Assembly: GCA_021234155.1 (NCBI GenBank)
Contig: JAJEKV010000411.1
Coordinates: forward strand, 162,096-226,095
DNA: 64,000 bases
Direction of reading: 5' to 3'
From: Isoetes taiwanensis
Taxonomy: Eukaryota > Streptophyta > Lycopodiopsida > Isoetales > Isoetaceae
Below the pieces are notes generated by a model. It worked only from the letters and a program-made list of their open reading frames with translations. It was not told the DNA's origin and did no database searches. Position 1 is the stretch's first letter, and every line of letters starts with the position of its first letter. Position numbers and translations under genes: made by a program. This document shows positions 21,901 through 34,148 of the stretch, piece after piece.

Positions 21901-23969
21901 CAGCTCATGCTAATCATATCATACATGTGTCATGCTAATACATGTGCCGCTGACATGTGTAGCTGGCCTCTTCAGGAGATGATATGTGGCATACAGATGA
22001 CGGCACATGTCCATAGAAAACGGCACTCACTCCATTTTGTTAGTTCCAAGTAAGTTAGTTGCCTAAGTTAGAGTACAGCATTCTTATGTCCCCAGTTTTG
22101 CGTAATAAAGTGTTTACTAGTTCGTCTAACAGGAGATTATAATCAATTGCTGGTACACCACAAGGTATGGGCCAGGACATATGATTCTCATATACTACTA
22201 GGGGAACTTTGCTAATGCATAGGCTCTTCTTCATCATTTTTCTGTCCTTCGGCCTTAAGACACGGGTAATTATGCAAGAAATAAACATAAAATGGATGAA
22301 ATATGAGTAAAGTACAACATAATTATCCTACTCCTTAAATACTTTGATGTGGAAAGCAAATTAGGTACATTAGCAAATAATGCAACTGATCAACTCTCTT
22401 ACCTGTTGTGCTTTTGCTTCATGGGAGGCTGGAAGCATACAGAAGAATCTGGATCATCAGGAACAACACTATTAGAGCAGGTTGACGAGAGCCCCATCAC
22501 CATACCTTCTTCATCATTAGAATACACTTCTTCTGAAGTAGCAATTGTGATTTCTGAGGGCTCAGTGCTATGTTCTGGTACCTTTTCTTTTTTGTTTACA
22601 GATTCAGCCACTGGTACATGGTCCTTTGCCAGCATTAAAGAAGGTTTATTAACAATTGTTGGCAGATTGCTCATTCTTACTGCTCTAGTCTCAGCATGAG
22701 TGTTTGCAGAGTTGTGACCAGAGGAGCCTGATGGCTTAGGGGCAAGTTGAGGAAGCTCTATATCCTTTGTCATGGATTCAATCAAGTGTCCTTGATTTTC
22801 CGGCATGCCTGTTCCCGGTTTAACAAGAGCTCCTACGAAGATCGCCTCCTCATCAATAGGTTGTATGACCATTGCATCTTCCACGTGGTGAGAAACAGGC
22901 TGCTGAAACGATGGCTTAGGAAAAAGCATTGGTTGTTTCTCATTGTTCAATGGAGAAGATTCTTGCTTTACGTGCATGGATGTTGTTGACAACAAAGGCT
23001 TCCCTGCAAGCTGTGGCAATGTTTCAGAATGATGTTCCTTTCCAGCAAATACTTTAGTTTCAACATTATTAGGAAGCATTGGCTTTCCTTCCAGCTTTGG
23101 AACACTTTTCTTTGACACAATTTTTTCCCCTTCTGGAATGTTTCTCAAGATGTTGCCAGATAGTAACTCTTTAAATCTTTCTCTTGAAGTATCCATTGGG
23201 GCAGCAAATTGACCATTGCCTCGTTTTGGTTTAGGAGCAAGGTTTATAGGGTTTTTGCCTGTGACTTTTTCCTCGGTCTTCACATCCCCTGCACTAGAAA
23301 ATGAATCGTTTCTTAATGGACCTGACTGCAAACCTGCTGCCATAAGCTGGGCAGATATGTGTTTAGCTTCCAGAACATCTTTCATTTCCCCGAATTTACT
23401 CTTGGCCTGATTTTTCATTCTAGCCAACTTCTCAATTTCCACAAAACTCAAGTTGGAATTAAGCTTTCTTCCTATAACCTGCAATTGGCACATAAAGCAT
23501 CATGATATGCAACGTCAAATTAGGGTGTATCAGTCCTCTTTTATGTTTTTCGAATTGCATTTTTTTTATTCCACACAAAGTCCACATAAAGCATCAAAAT
23601 GGAGACATGCAACGTCAAATTAGGGTGTATCACTCCTCTCTTATGTTTTTTGAATTGCATTTTTTGAATTCCACTAGAACAGGAGTCTGTCAAATAAAGC
23701 AAACAACGCTTACGTGCCTTGGTCAAGGTAGTGTGTGAAGACTCCCCTAATAACCTGCCGAATTCCAGCTGCATCAAATCTTGCTTCCCAATGACGCCCT
23801 TGTCTTCTTTGGAGTCATCCCCAGAGTTCAATTCCTTTTTCACACGTTTCTTGGCCACTATAGTAGTCGCATTCCATCTTCTGTTGGAATTGCCCCTCTG
23901 ATCCCCACACTTTGACTTGCTTCCCAGAAGCCTTGGAATCACTAACCCTGCTGCTGACAATCCATTCAT
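3875..23969 (-). CDS. SDP: Plastid S1-domain RNA-binding protein, SDP-like, 13 exons, 816 aa
   Basis: Joined exons (5' to 3' on minus): 23969-23718, 23478-22403, 18669-18579, 18510-18412, 18329-18096, 18015-17902, 7390-7319, 7234-7148, 6468-6397, 5478-5386, 4867-4751, 4100-4032, 3949-3875. Lengths sum to 2451 nt, 816 codons plus TAA, and every junction keeps frame. Residues 1 to about 50 are basic and Ser/Ala rich, like a chloroplast transit peptide. Residues 85-473 are low-complexity with recurring L-x-x-KP-x-L motifs. Two S1 (OB-fold) domains follow: about 490-615 (GGMI-VKFGSLAGFLP, with a long insert before LIGKKANVILTSV) and about 623-699 (VGDVVTCMVSKIDDLGIRV to LERINLSMKQ). The C-terminal domain (731-816) has the FQVYLS...ARLGNEIQE pattern of plant plastid S1 proteins. 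Architecture and length fit Arabidopsis SDP (At1g12800), which acts in plastid rRNA processing; RLSB/PDE338 is shorter. An in-frame TGA lies 30 nt upstream of the start. Family assignment is from memory of the family, not a search. Confidence 0.8.
4032..4100 (-). CDS. SDP: SDP-like exon 12
   Basis: 69 nt, acceptor TTGTTTAG, donor GAG|GTAGTC. It encodes VYLSTSVDNSYKIVARLGNE and IQE, typical of the C-terminal domain of plastid S1 proteins. Confidence 0.8.
4751..4867 (-). CDS. SDP: SDP-like exon 11
   Basis: 117 nt, acceptor ATATTTAG, donor CAG|GTAAGC. It encodes VIQPREFKGFLDKLENAGGV followed by the basic strand QVVVRGRRLK and APNFQ, the first half of the C-terminal domain. Confidence 0.8.
5386..5478 (-). 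CDS. SDP: SDP-like exon 10
   Basis: 93 nt, acceptor CTTCTGCAG, donor GAG|GTATTT. It encodes SDPLQETLESLLEGNN and a short acidic linker, continuing directly from the KQM end of S1 domain 2. Confidence 0.8.
6397..6468 (-). CDS. SDP: SDP-like exon 9 (end of S1 domain 2)
   Basis: 72 nt, acceptor TTTCTCAG, donor AAT|GTAAGT. It encodes EIKVKVCGLDYNLERINLSM and KQMN, the terminal S1 strands. Confidence 0.8.
7148..7234 (-). CDS. SDP: SDP-like exon 8
   Basis: 87 nt, acceptor CTTGCAG, donor CAG|GTATAT. It encodes LQGVTLPIHKSELSW and the rest of the central S1 strands, ending LVHVGQ. The PIHKSELSW stretch matches the S1 'G-hIh-SELS' position. Confidence 0.8.
7319..7390 (-). CDS. SDP: SDP-like exon 7 (start of S1 domain 2)
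   Basis: 72 nt, acceptor TTGTTAG, donor GAG|GTTATA. It encodes GRLKVGDVVTCMVSKIDDLG and IRVE, the opening strands of a second S1 domain, on the far side of the TE insertion and in frame with exon 6. Confidence 0.8.
8191..8397 (+). repeat. Copia 5' LTR (207 bp, internally deleted)
   Basis: From 8207 on it matches the 3' LTR nearly base for base (for example CATGTCATGTGTCACTATTC). It has TATA-like CTATAAAGCC near 8272. Its first 16 bases differ from the 3' copy, which is about 71 bp longer at its 5' end. Confidence 0.9.
8398..8411 (+). other. Copia primer binding site (tRNA-iMet)
   Basis: TGGTATCAGAGCTT begins directly after the 5' LTR. It is complementary to the 3' end of plant initiator tRNA-Met, the usual Copia primer. 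Confidence 0.9.
8747..9286 (+). pseudogene. Copia gag, N-terminal part (interrupted by LINE)
   Basis: An open frame from MATDANSWKYF to LQDKITISLA, with the plant Copia gag (UBN2/retrotran_gag) pattern: NYFTWQDAF near residue 23, a MRDYLQQLKALKEKL helix and ALKGLPREYENV. Gag continues after the LINE at about 14027 (QLKLVDAEQG), so the break lies in the conserved helix. Confidence 0.85.
9339..10153 (+). pseudogene. LINE ORF1: coiled coil plus RRM-like nucleic-acid-binding protein
   Basis: Two overlapping frames (9339-9626 and 9560-10153) joined by one frame change near 9555. The first part is a heptad-rich coiled coil (LSALQKRMEFFEMHIIELSK). The second has an RRM-like core (CNIRVLGLDMTADPLDVAIE ... 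GQPLIIKFKTLEDRLNAL) and a C-terminal domain (VFMDEDLTPMQ...KRCLQEV). This is the layout of L1 ORF1p of the transposase-22 kind, which packages the element's RNA. No CCHC knuckle is seen. Confidence 0.75.
10184..13430 (+). pseudogene. LINE ORF2: endonuclease and reverse transcriptase, broken
   Basis: Endonuclease: MAAWNCYGTLRS and DIIFLSETHETTETG (10184-10468), then KILLVGDFNART (10607-10642) in another frame. Reverse transcriptase: AGFRRSFSTIDHIFTLRSII and CFVDFRKAF (11802-12030), KQGCPLSPTLFGLYIDEL (12187-12240), the catalytic LLYADDVV (12305-12328). A C-terminal zf-RVT-like region has HFIFTCPVYYE near 13436-13470. Frame changes occur near 10460, 10750, 11290, 11800, 12280 and 12535. Retrotransposition enzyme; inactive here. 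Confidence 0.8.
14027..15127 (+). pseudogene. Copia gag C-terminus, protease and start of integrase
   Basis: Gag resumes after the LINE. A zinc knuckle appears at about 14230 as CFYYGKKGHVKRDC, with Tyr in place of the second Cys. A frame change lies before 14384. The protease active site reads WLVDCGATKHL (Cys where DSGA is usual). The integrase begins SLWHARFGRIHLPAL (14890) with HTDICH near 15085. The frame breaks near 15125 at the GNRYF motif. Confidence 0.8.
15127..15563 (+). pseudogene. Copia integrase core
   Basis: YFLVIVDDFSRHTCVFPIKF, then LRSDNAKEYISNEF and IHRELIVPYAHSQNGVGEQK carry the D,D,35-E catalytic layout, followed by WAEAVLTAAYLCNRAP. After TPRSVW the frame shifts to VSNLRVFGCLIFASVP (from about 15556). 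Confidence 0.85.
15660..17519 (+). pseudogene. Copia reverse transcriptase and RNase H
   Basis: Motifs in order: EPHWVAAMEDELY (16220), FDYHDVLAPVVKLDTLK (16275), MNFKSAFLNGDLEEELYM (16375), KSLYGLRQAPHCWNQK (16480), the catalytic LLLYADDTI (16621), ADCKASSTPFE (16828), YLTNTRPDLVYAVAVL (16940), FSDSDMASTD (17117) and TNSINTTEAELKAL (17228). Breaks: shifts near 16260, 16320 and 16470, TAG at 16787-16789, and a duplicated AACCATTTACTGC near 17341-17365 that shifts the frame inside RNase H. Confidence 0.85.
17553..17568 (+). other. Copia polypurine tract (probable)
   Basis: CTCTGGGGGATCATAG directly precedes the TG taken as the start of the 3' LTR. A G-rich tract here primes plus-strand synthesis in Copia elements. 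Confidence 0.6.
17569..17846 (+). repeat. Copia 3' LTR (278 bp)
   Basis: Runs from TGTTTTTTTTCTC to TATCTTCA. The last 195 bp match the 5' LTR with about eight substitutions (for example GACTAGACATG against GACTAGGCATG). The 5' portion, a T-rich stretch of about 75 bp, is missing from the 5' LTR. Confidence 0.85.
17902..18015 (-). CDS. SDP: SDP-like exon 6 (end of S1 domain 1)
   Basis: 114 nt, acceptor TTGTGCAG, donor ATG|GTCAGT. It encodes KANVILTSVNRKERRLLFSE and a charged tail. The intron that follows runs from 17901 to 7391 (about 10.5 kb) because of the Copia insertion. Confidence 0.85.
18096..18329 (-). CDS. SDP: SDP-like exon 5 (S1 domain 1 core and insert)
   Basis: 234 nt, acceptor GCTTCAG, donor AAG|GTAAGG. 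It begins VKFGSLAGFLPGSEL, the S1 signature, followed by a helical insert of about 60 residues before LLSSLIGK. An insert at this place is a feature I associate with the plant SDP family. Confidence 0.85.
18412..18510 (-). CDS. SDP: SDP-like exon 4 (start of S1 domain 1)
   Basis: 99 nt, acceptor TTTGCAG, donor ATT|GTAAAT. It encodes QNEDSDWAQAEALHGTK then SVIEVEFVRSNAGGMI, the first strands of an S1 fold with the GG turn that precedes FGSLxGFLP. Confidence 0.8.
18579..18669 (-). CDS. SDP: SDP-like exon 3
   Basis: 91 nt. The acceptor is AAAGCAG and the donor is CAG|GTACTT. The first base completes the split Arg codon left by exon 2, then 30 codons begin KPAVLASPPVLPD and end with Gln. Confidence 0.75.
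19560..21830 (+). mobile_element. Decayed Copia fragment in intron 2 of the SDP-like gene
   Basis: Scattered Copia motifs on the plus strand in changing frames: VFIGYPPDMK (about 20185), TYELVPKPAEN (20611), an RT-like stretch with SVFLDGE (20819), DADMASTD (21372) and QSTVSTNTTEAELKT (21479) of RNase H. No LTRs or intact frame were found. It is much older than the Copia in intron 6. Confidence 0.7.
22403..23478 (-). CDS. SDP: SDP-like exon 2 (long low-complexity linker)
   Basis: Acceptor TTGCAG|GTTATA and donor AACAG|GTAAGA. It encodes about 359 residues opening with VIGRKLNSNLSFVEIEKLAR, then a long disordered stretch with at least six LAPKP / KLEGKP / LAGKPLL / LFPKPSF / LAPKPS / IVNKPSL motifs spaced 20-60 residues apart. 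It ends two bases into a codon. Confidence 0.8.
23718..23969 (-). CDS. SDP: SDP-like exon 1 (start codon, transit peptide)
   Basis: 84 codons, starting MNGLSAAGLVIPRLLGSKSK. The N-terminus is basic and low in acidic residues, as in plastid transit peptides; the acidic/basic linker after residue 45 is probably the start of the mature protein. The ATG is the first after an in-frame TGA. The exon ends at AAG followed by GCACGT, a GC donor; this is the end that keeps frame with exon 2. Confidence 0.75.
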
Positions 23970-24006
23970 ACTGCCGGCTGTTACTACACCAAAACAACGA
24001 CTTCAC

Positions 24007-26750
<2,744 letters not shown>

Positions 26751-26775
26751 TCAGGCCTGCAGAACTGAGGCTGCC

Positions 26776-27096
26776 ATGGCACCTGTAGTAGTGTCCAGGT
26801 CAACTAGAAGCTTTGCAAAAGCAGAAGTAGATTCAGTTTCAGATATTATGAAAGATATGCTTAGAGAGCTGCAAAACAATATACTACAGGGGCTGTCTGA
26901 ATTAAGGAAGGCTTTCAAGGGTGATATGGAACAACTAAGAGGCGACATCAAGGCAGATGTAGACCAGATGAAAAAGGATATAGGAATTGAACTCGAGAAA
27001 ATGAGAATGGATGCAGCAAGTGTTGAAGGTGTTCCTGGCAAAACCTTCAACCTCAGTGGTTTAGAACCTCCAGGTTGCTTAAGGCAACCACTCTGA
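26776..27096 (+). CDS. Hypothetical coiled-coil protein, 106 aa; possibly a retroelement gag/ORF1 remnant
   Basis: Opens MAPVVVSRSTRSFAKAEVDS and continues as a heptad-rich amphipathic helix (ILQGLSELRKAFKGDMEQLR, ADVDQMKKDIGIELEKMRMD) before a short tail. No catalytic or zinc motif. The composition fits the coiled coil of a LINE ORF1 or a gag N-terminus. No partner gene follows, so it is most likely a fragment. Confidence 0.4.
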   Translation: MAPVVVSRSTRSFAKAEVDSVSDIMKDMLRELQNNILQGLSELRKAFKGDMEQLRGDIKADVDQMKKDIGIELEKMRMDAASVEGVPGKTFNLSGLEPPGCLRQPL

Positions 27097-27129
27097 GTGC
27101 AAATATTCCAGAAAAATGCACAAAAGTTC

Positions 27130-30100
27130 ACTAGGAGTGTGTTTCCCTGAAGACAAAAAAGTCTGCTTCACAAAATAACTTGCAGAATGTGATCTATGAG
27201 GCTATGGGTGTGGATATCTTTCTTCAAGATGCTCAACACTTGACACCAACGGTGCAAAAACTTCACGAGGTCGAGTAGGCTAGGTAGGCAAAGAATCGGA
27301 TCAGCGACCCGGTCAATTTTTTGGTCAATGTCCCTAACAGAGCTGAAATTTGAAACTTCGATATTGGCAATGAATTTTACGGAGCTACCAACTCTATTTT
27401 TCTCAGATTTATGCGCGACACCGGGGGCCAACTTTTCTCTTTGACAAGAAGGGACCTAATTTTTTCTTTTGATAATTTTTAGCCTAAGACTATAAGAAGA
27501 GAATAATCTTGAAAAGAAAATGTTTTTCTAAAGGTGAACTGTCTGGCGTATCTAGTATTGCCTAGTTCCACACATTTAGTTTGGCGGGGATTGATGCTCG
27601 GACGGTTGCTCTCATGTGCTCCATGCTTGTTGTGCAATACCTCATGATCGACAATGCTAGCTTGTATTGACATTGCAATTTTGTTTTGATGAGGAGTTTG
27701 GCTTTTGCACTCTCTAAGGATTTGCAACATAGGCGAGAATCACGACGGTATTTGTTTGTACGGGCACTAGACACTCGACCTATAACAATTTTTGCTTTTG
27801 GGAAAAGATCACAATGCAAGTCAAACAAATTGCTACAAAGGTCGGATTTTCAATTTAATCAGTCCTTTCGAGAAGATACAATGTAATATCCCAAGTTAGG
27901 GGGTCTTGGAGTACGAGGATCAAATAGGTACACATAAAAATCCGGAGAATTGAGTCAATAATCCGGATCAAAGGTAAACATAGGAGGTCGGGAATCAAGC
28001 TCAAGATTATCAAAATTTGGTCCTTCTTCAAAGCGGATAGTTCTTCTTTGCCTTCAAGCCCTCGAAAATCTTACGTCTTGAGAAAAACCCCTTTTGTAGA
28101 AGGCTCAGTTCCATTGAGATCTTCATTATTTCCCTCAATCTTTCTGTCTTTTAGCTCGCACTAAGCATTCATGGCATTAAACATGATGATTCGGCCACTT
28201 TAGGTAGTGATTTAATGGTACGTTTTGGCCGGATTGAGCAGATCTTGGCTTTTTTTTCATTTAGGTTTTTGGCGATTTGAGCTAAATATCCCACGAGGCG
28301 ATTGAATTTAGGAGACAAGGTATATAAGGGTTAAAAAATCAATTCTTTCTGATTATTGCGTGCAGTGTCCACGTGGGATCCGGTACCTCCACCGCCCCAC
28401 ACGCCCGGATGCTCCACGCGGCAGGGGGAGATTGGCTGGAAAGAGAAATTAGGCTGGGGGGGGGGTAGATAGGAAAATTTTTTTGCACCCCTTAAGCCCT
28501 ATGGCACGATTCCCTAGAAAACATATATAATGCCTAAAATAAGGCCTTTTCTCAAAATTCTTTTTTTTCTAGGGGAATCTTTTTTTGTACCCTATAATAT
28601 TCTGGGATCTCTTTTCACAATAGAGCTCTTTGGAATTTGGAAAAAAAGAGTTTAAGGAGTGGATGAAGTGGCATTTGAAAGTGATGACAAGGCTAGGTGG
28701 TGTGACGTGGCCAATGGGAATGATGACTTGTCAGCCCACTTGAATTTGAAAATTCTCTCTAGTCAAAATTTTTGAATGATGTGGAGATGATGTGTGTGAA
28801 TGATGAGGTGTCAAAGGTGATGTGGCAACAATGATGCTATTTTTGATGCTTTGAAATGAATTTTGATTTGAATGAGAGTTTGAGATGAAATGGCTAGAAT
28901 GGTGATGGGTATGATGACTTGACGTGTGAAGTAAGGTGTAGAGGGACTTGGCATATCAAGTGCTCATTTGGAAGCCAAAAAATTTTATGGAGCAACTTTG
29001 AGGTATCTCCTTGGGCATATTTGAATTTTGAGCATTTCCCTTAGGGATTTTGCAACCCTCTTTTCATTTTGCTCAAGTTGCATGGGATGTTGACTTCATG
29101 AGCAAAATCATGACTAAGTCAAGTCTCTTGAACTAGTGGATGATGAAGCAAGTGGGTGTTTCATGAAGGTGTATTTTGACTAGAAAGAACTTTCAAGGTC
29201 AAGTTTGACTTTGGGAGGTGTATGAGCAAGGAGTCAAGGTTCAATGGTATTTGGGATGGTGGAGTAGATGGGGATGGAAATCAAAATGCCAAAGATACCA
29301 AGATCACAAATGGTTACATACCATGGAATGCTCTTCAAGGGGTCTTCTTTCTCTTCTTCTCTTCACTTCCTTTGCTTGTTTGACCTCTTGTATCTCTTGA
29401 GTGACTTGAGTTAATTGTCCTTCCTTTGCTCTTCAAACTATGATGTATGCTAGTGAAGCATTTCCCTAATGTCTTGCAAACTAAATCAAAGTGAGAGGAT
29501 TAGTGCAAATATGTGCTTGGCTCTTCCATGCTGCCATTGCATGGCAGCATTATGCCAAACCAAAAGAGAAGGCTGGTCTACCAGCCCCTTTGACTAACTG
29601 TTTGCACTTCTGACATAATTCCAGCCAGTTGCCAATGTGAGAATATGGTTGGCAACTCAATGACCTGCATATGGATTCGAGAGTGATAGATTTGGCATTA
29701 TGAATGTGTGTATGACTGATGTTCCTTTCAGATGAACCTGCATGGAAAATAAAACTCTTTAGCTATGAAAAGCTGCAGGATGGTGGTATGTCTGCAGTTT
29801 GGAAAATTTATGAAGATGTAGGGGACTTCAGATGTAATAAGGTCAACTCTTGAACAGATGACAGGTGGAGGCAGATAAAGAGATGCACCTGCATGTGAAG
29901 ATAAAGCTTGTTAGTTTGAATGAGCTACTGGTGTGGAGGCAATGGCAGCAACTCCAGATGATGAGGAATGATATAATATAATGAATGAAATGTGTGAATG
30001 ACATATTCAGATGCACCTGCATGGAACTATAATCAGTTTCAATTCACTACCTTAGTTGATCACAACCTGCACAACCTTTTTGTACTTGCAACACTAGAAA

Positions 30101-30240
30101 CTCATTAGTACATAAATAATCACTTCAAAGCAGAACTGGACTAAACAAAATAGGCTTAATTTACTTTTGCTCTTATCTAACTGAAGCTTTTTCTCATATT
30201 TCTCCCTTTTTTTTTTGTTTTTTTTCTTATTTTTCTTTTA
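27130..30240. other. Non-coding repeat region, possible LTR material
   Basis: TGTAATATCCCAAGTTAGGG at 27882 resembles the start of a Ty3/gypsy LTR. 28.6-29.3 kb is rich in GATG/TGATG words. A G10 run lies near 28456. No frame longer than 90 codons and no protein motif. Confidence 0.35.
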
Positions 30241-30284
30241 GCAACGCACTTAACTAATCCTAACTACGCCTTGCCATGAAGACC

Positions 30285-31103
30285 TTAGTTAAACAAAGCA
30301 AGGGCAACATGTTGTTGCCAATACCTCTTTAGGTGCACAATGTTGATAGGGTTCATCAATTCTCTGCCATCAGCAATATTCTTCAGCCAATATGAATCCT
30401 TGCCAGCTGTCCTTATCACTTCAAATGGTCCCTCCCAAAGATTCTCAAATTTAGATGCCACATCCTCTCTTGCTTTGTTCCACTTTAACACTAACTCTCC
30501 TGTTTTCAAGATTCCCTGCAATTTGTGTGCTGCCTTGAAGGCTGCAATATCCTTAGCCTTTTTTCTCATTATTGCATTCTCAGCCTCATATCTATGCTCC
30601 TCAAGCTGCATCAATTTCACAAATCTGTCCTTTAGAGCATCATCCATTTCCAAATTGATCTGATAAGCCAGCCTGAGTGATGGAAGCTCTAATTCTATAG
30701 GCAGTACTGACTCTATCCCATACACCAAACTGAAGGGAGTGTGTTTTGTAGCCATTTTGATGGTAGTTCTGTATGCCCAAAGTGCATCATGGAGTTTTAA
30801 ATGCCAATCTCTTTTTGAAAGACTTATGGTCTTTTTCAGGATAGATTTGAGAGTCTTATTGGTTGATTCTGCCTGGCCATTTCCTTGAGGGTAATAGGAT
30901 GAACTCTTGGTGTGCTTGACTTTCAGGGTGGCTAGAAGTAATGCAATTGCATGGTTAATGAACTGGCTGCCTCTATCAGAAACTATCTTGAAAGGGATGC
31001 CAAATCTGGCACAGATGTTTTCATGCAGAAATCTTGCAGTGGCTTGGGCATTGGCTTCTCTCAAAGGAATTGCCTCGCCCATTTGGTAAAATGTCGGTGG
31101 CAA
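30285..31103 (-). pseudogene. Ty3/gypsy integrase, core and C-terminus, 272 codons open
   Basis: GIPFKIVSDRGSQFINHAIA holds the second catalytic Asp, and SSYYPQGNGQAESTNKTLK the catalytic Glu. Then WAYRTTIKMATKHTPFSLVY and a C-terminal GPFEVIRTAGKDSYWLKNI. The first catalytic Asp (GLDFIGPID) lies upstream in another frame near 31160. The enzyme joins element DNA to host DNA; it is broken here. Confidence 0.85.
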
Positions 31104-32090
31104 CTAATATAAACTGGTGTTGAGCTGAGGAAGGTGGGTCTATGGGGCCTATAAAATCCAGCCCCACATTTGAAAGGCCCAGGGGGATATTATGGGCTGT
31201 CAGGGCAGGTGCATAAAGTTTTTTACCAAAAATTTGACATTTATGGCAGCATTTTATAGTCTCATAACAATCCTTAAAGAGAGTAGGCCAAAAATATCCT
31301 GACCTTAGAATCTTTTTTTGCGGTTGTATCTGCACGCAAAGTGTCCTCCACAAACTCCCTCATGACATGCCTCAATTATCATTCTAGCCTCTTCTTCATC
31401 CACACATCTCGGCAAGACTCCTTCCTTGTCAACTTTGCATAGGATCCCTTCAATCAGCCTGAACTTCTTGCACTTGTCCCTGAATCTTCTTTCTTGACTG
31501 ACACTCAAATTTTTTGGCAACTCATTGCTCTCCAGATAGTTTCTGATGTCAAATTGCCAGTCAGTGTTTTCTGCATCAAAAGAAATCATGTTTGTCGATT
31601 GCCATCAACACATAAACCATCTTGATCTTCATGCTCAAACAACACATGTGGAAGATAAGATTTGGGATTCTCGATCAACTTTACCACCTTCTGATAATAT
31701 CATAGGCTTGGATTTTACAAGCCCACACGACTAACTTGGCCTTTGGGTTTTTTTTGCAAAAAGGAGTGAGAAAGGATTTTTGTCTCATGAATACTTGCAC
31801 TGATTGTTTTGAAGAAGATGTCCTTGTCTCTATCAAAACATCGAGCCGCTTTGACTTTCTCCAACACAGGGATATCTAATTTCAGTATCGGACCACATCT
31901 TGCTTGCAAAAGCAATTACATGGTCCCCTTGCAGCAGTGCCAAACCAATTGCTTTTTTTGTCACACTGATATAAGCTTTGAAGGGTTTCTCTAGCCAGTG
32001 GTTTGATGCTGAATGCAGGGAGCTCAAACAATGGCTTCGACAGGTTACTAAACCTGCTCTACACCCCCTTGCAATCAAAGATATTGTCTA
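30285..32090 (-). mobile_element. Ty3/gypsy pol fragment (RNase H and integrase)
   Basis: Minus strand, upstream to downstream. RNase H: KAYISVTKKAIGLALLQGDH and FASKMWSDTEIRY (32078-31833). Zinc-binding integrase N-terminus: HEGVCGGHFACRYN (to about 31330), then CHKCQIFGKKLYAP. Integrase core: GLDFIGPIDPP and an open frame 31103-30285. Frame changes near 31800, 31320 (at a T7 run) and 31090. No gag or reverse transcriptase is visible beyond 32.1 kb. Confidence 0.85.
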
Positions 32091-32229
32091 TTTCTAAAAG
32101 GCAAGAAAGCCAGATACATTGTGGAACACCAGAGAGAAATGTTCTACATTCTCGACCAACACCCAACCCCAGGACATTCTGGAGAAAGGTCCTACACAAA
32201 ATTTCGTAGCCCATAGGGAATATCAGCCC

Positions 32230-33800
32230 TAACTAGTGGGTAAGTATTTGTGCCAGCTCTCTGATCCTCTACAAATGGGCCCAGTATTAGAAATCACAGA
32301 GGCACATATCTCCCAGGGCCTCCAGTGTTTTGCCAATGGCAAATCAGCTGACTTAGATGAAATACAAGCAGAGCTGCTCAAATGGGCAGGCCACTGATAA
32401 TTCCCATCTTCACTGCAGTATTCAATAGGGCATTGCAGGAAGGATTTTCCAGGCAATAGACCACTAGCAGGGTAGTTTCTAAAAGGCAGGGGACCCAGAC
32501 ATCTCTGCTAACTCTAGAACAATCATGGTCAGCTCCATCTTTAAAAAATTGATGGCCAACATTCTAGAGCAATAATGACAATATGGGTGGAGAAAACAAA
32601 GGTGCGAGCCCTCACACAGGCAGGTTTCAAGACATCAACACTCTACCATTGATCACATCTTCACACTGTGCACCTTGGTTTAGGATTGTAGAAATCGACA
32701 CAAGACCTCTATTGCTGCTTCGTTGACTTCTTTGATATTCGGCAAAAGTTGTGGGAGAGATTAAGATAGTTGGGAGCCCCTATAGACTTGCAAAATATGG
32801 TGTACAAGGTAGACGAGGCTTGTCTAGGCCGACTGATACCGACAGAAAAACTTGTCAATAATAGTATTGGGGTCTGACATGGTGACCGCTTTGTCCAACA
32901 TTGTTTGGCCTCTATATTGACGAGTTGAAAGGATGGATTATTGATCACGGGGGTGATGGAGCTGAGCTTGTGCACCAGATTATTAAGAAGCTCATATGCG
33001 CCGATGATGTTAACTGACATCGCAGAAGAAATGCAGCAGCATTTGCATGCCCTAAACACTTTCTACCGAGCCACGAGAATGCAGGTCAATTTGGCCAAAA
33101 CTAAGATAATGTTTGTCTCATCTTCGCACCATCTAAAGCTTCCTTTCTTTATTTATCAGGTGCAAAAGGTGGAGGTAACACCCACCTATAAGTAACTAGG
33201 GATAGAGTTCTTCATTACCATATATTGGAGCACTTCCATCCAATTACGGTTGATAGCAGATTGAAAGGCGTTGTATGCGATGTAGTACAACAATCACAAG
33301 GCAGAGCTATATCATTGAGCTCATCTATCATACTTGTTCAGCGTCTTAGTGGAACCCGTTATTTTGTACAGGATTGAAGCCTAGGGCCCAATCATATCCC
33401 TGGCGTGCCTCCACCTTAGCCTCTAAGTAAGGTAGTATTTCTCATGTTCATTAGGGAAAATTGTGAGAATTGTGAATCCCTACCTCAAGATAGCCAGAGG
33501 AACGCAGATTGATCCAAGAGAATCCATCAAAACTGTTGCCTAGAATGTTTACATACTAGAGGATGTCTGTGCATAAGTTATTGTACTGACAGATAAGAAT
33601 GTCTCATATCCTGGGTTTCATAAAACGTGGAGGCGCAGCTTCAGGGAGGTGACTATTGCAAACAAGGTTGTGTTTTATTCATACAAAGCCTTTGAAGACT
33701 AAGGATGAGGCAGAAATGAGGCTATTGTATGAACAGAGGAGAGCACACAGATTAGAGCAAGTTTCAGATCCTTTTTAGTACTAATCATTGAGATTATACT
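32230..33800 (+). mobile_element. Decayed LINE (reverse transcriptase remains)
   Basis: Motifs in shifting frames: TIMVSSIFKKLMANILEQ (32520), LWERLR then LGAPIDLQNMVYK (32750), PTLFGLYIDELKGW (32893) and LICADDV (32991, a variant of YADD). Cys-for-Tyr in the catalytic box and many stops show it is dead. Confidence 0.7.
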
Positions 33801-34148
33801 CCCATAGATACAACAAACTGCTCTTGGTATTAATCATGACAAGAAGGACCATTCAAAGACAATGATTTCAAAATTGCAGCAATCTGTGAAGTCTTTTTTG
33901 GAGGCTAGATAAGTAGAAAGCATCCTTGACATGTGCAATAACTCATGGCCATGGGAGGAGGGCCTATGGAGATTTCTCATTGGATTTCTCATTTTGGATA
34001 AAACAAGAATGTGTATATATTTTCATATCTTTCATACCTAGTATGTCTTTTGGTAAAGTTCATCATCGTTGAAAGATCCTGAGCTCTTAACCATGTCTAA
34101 ATTGTTATATGCATTTCACAGTTGCCACCTGAGGGCACCTGTGCCCGA

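Noticed and set aside
23711..23716. GT donor GTAAGC for exon 1
   Set aside because: It leaves a phase that meets a stop soon after the start of exon 2; the GC donor at 23717 keeps the frame.
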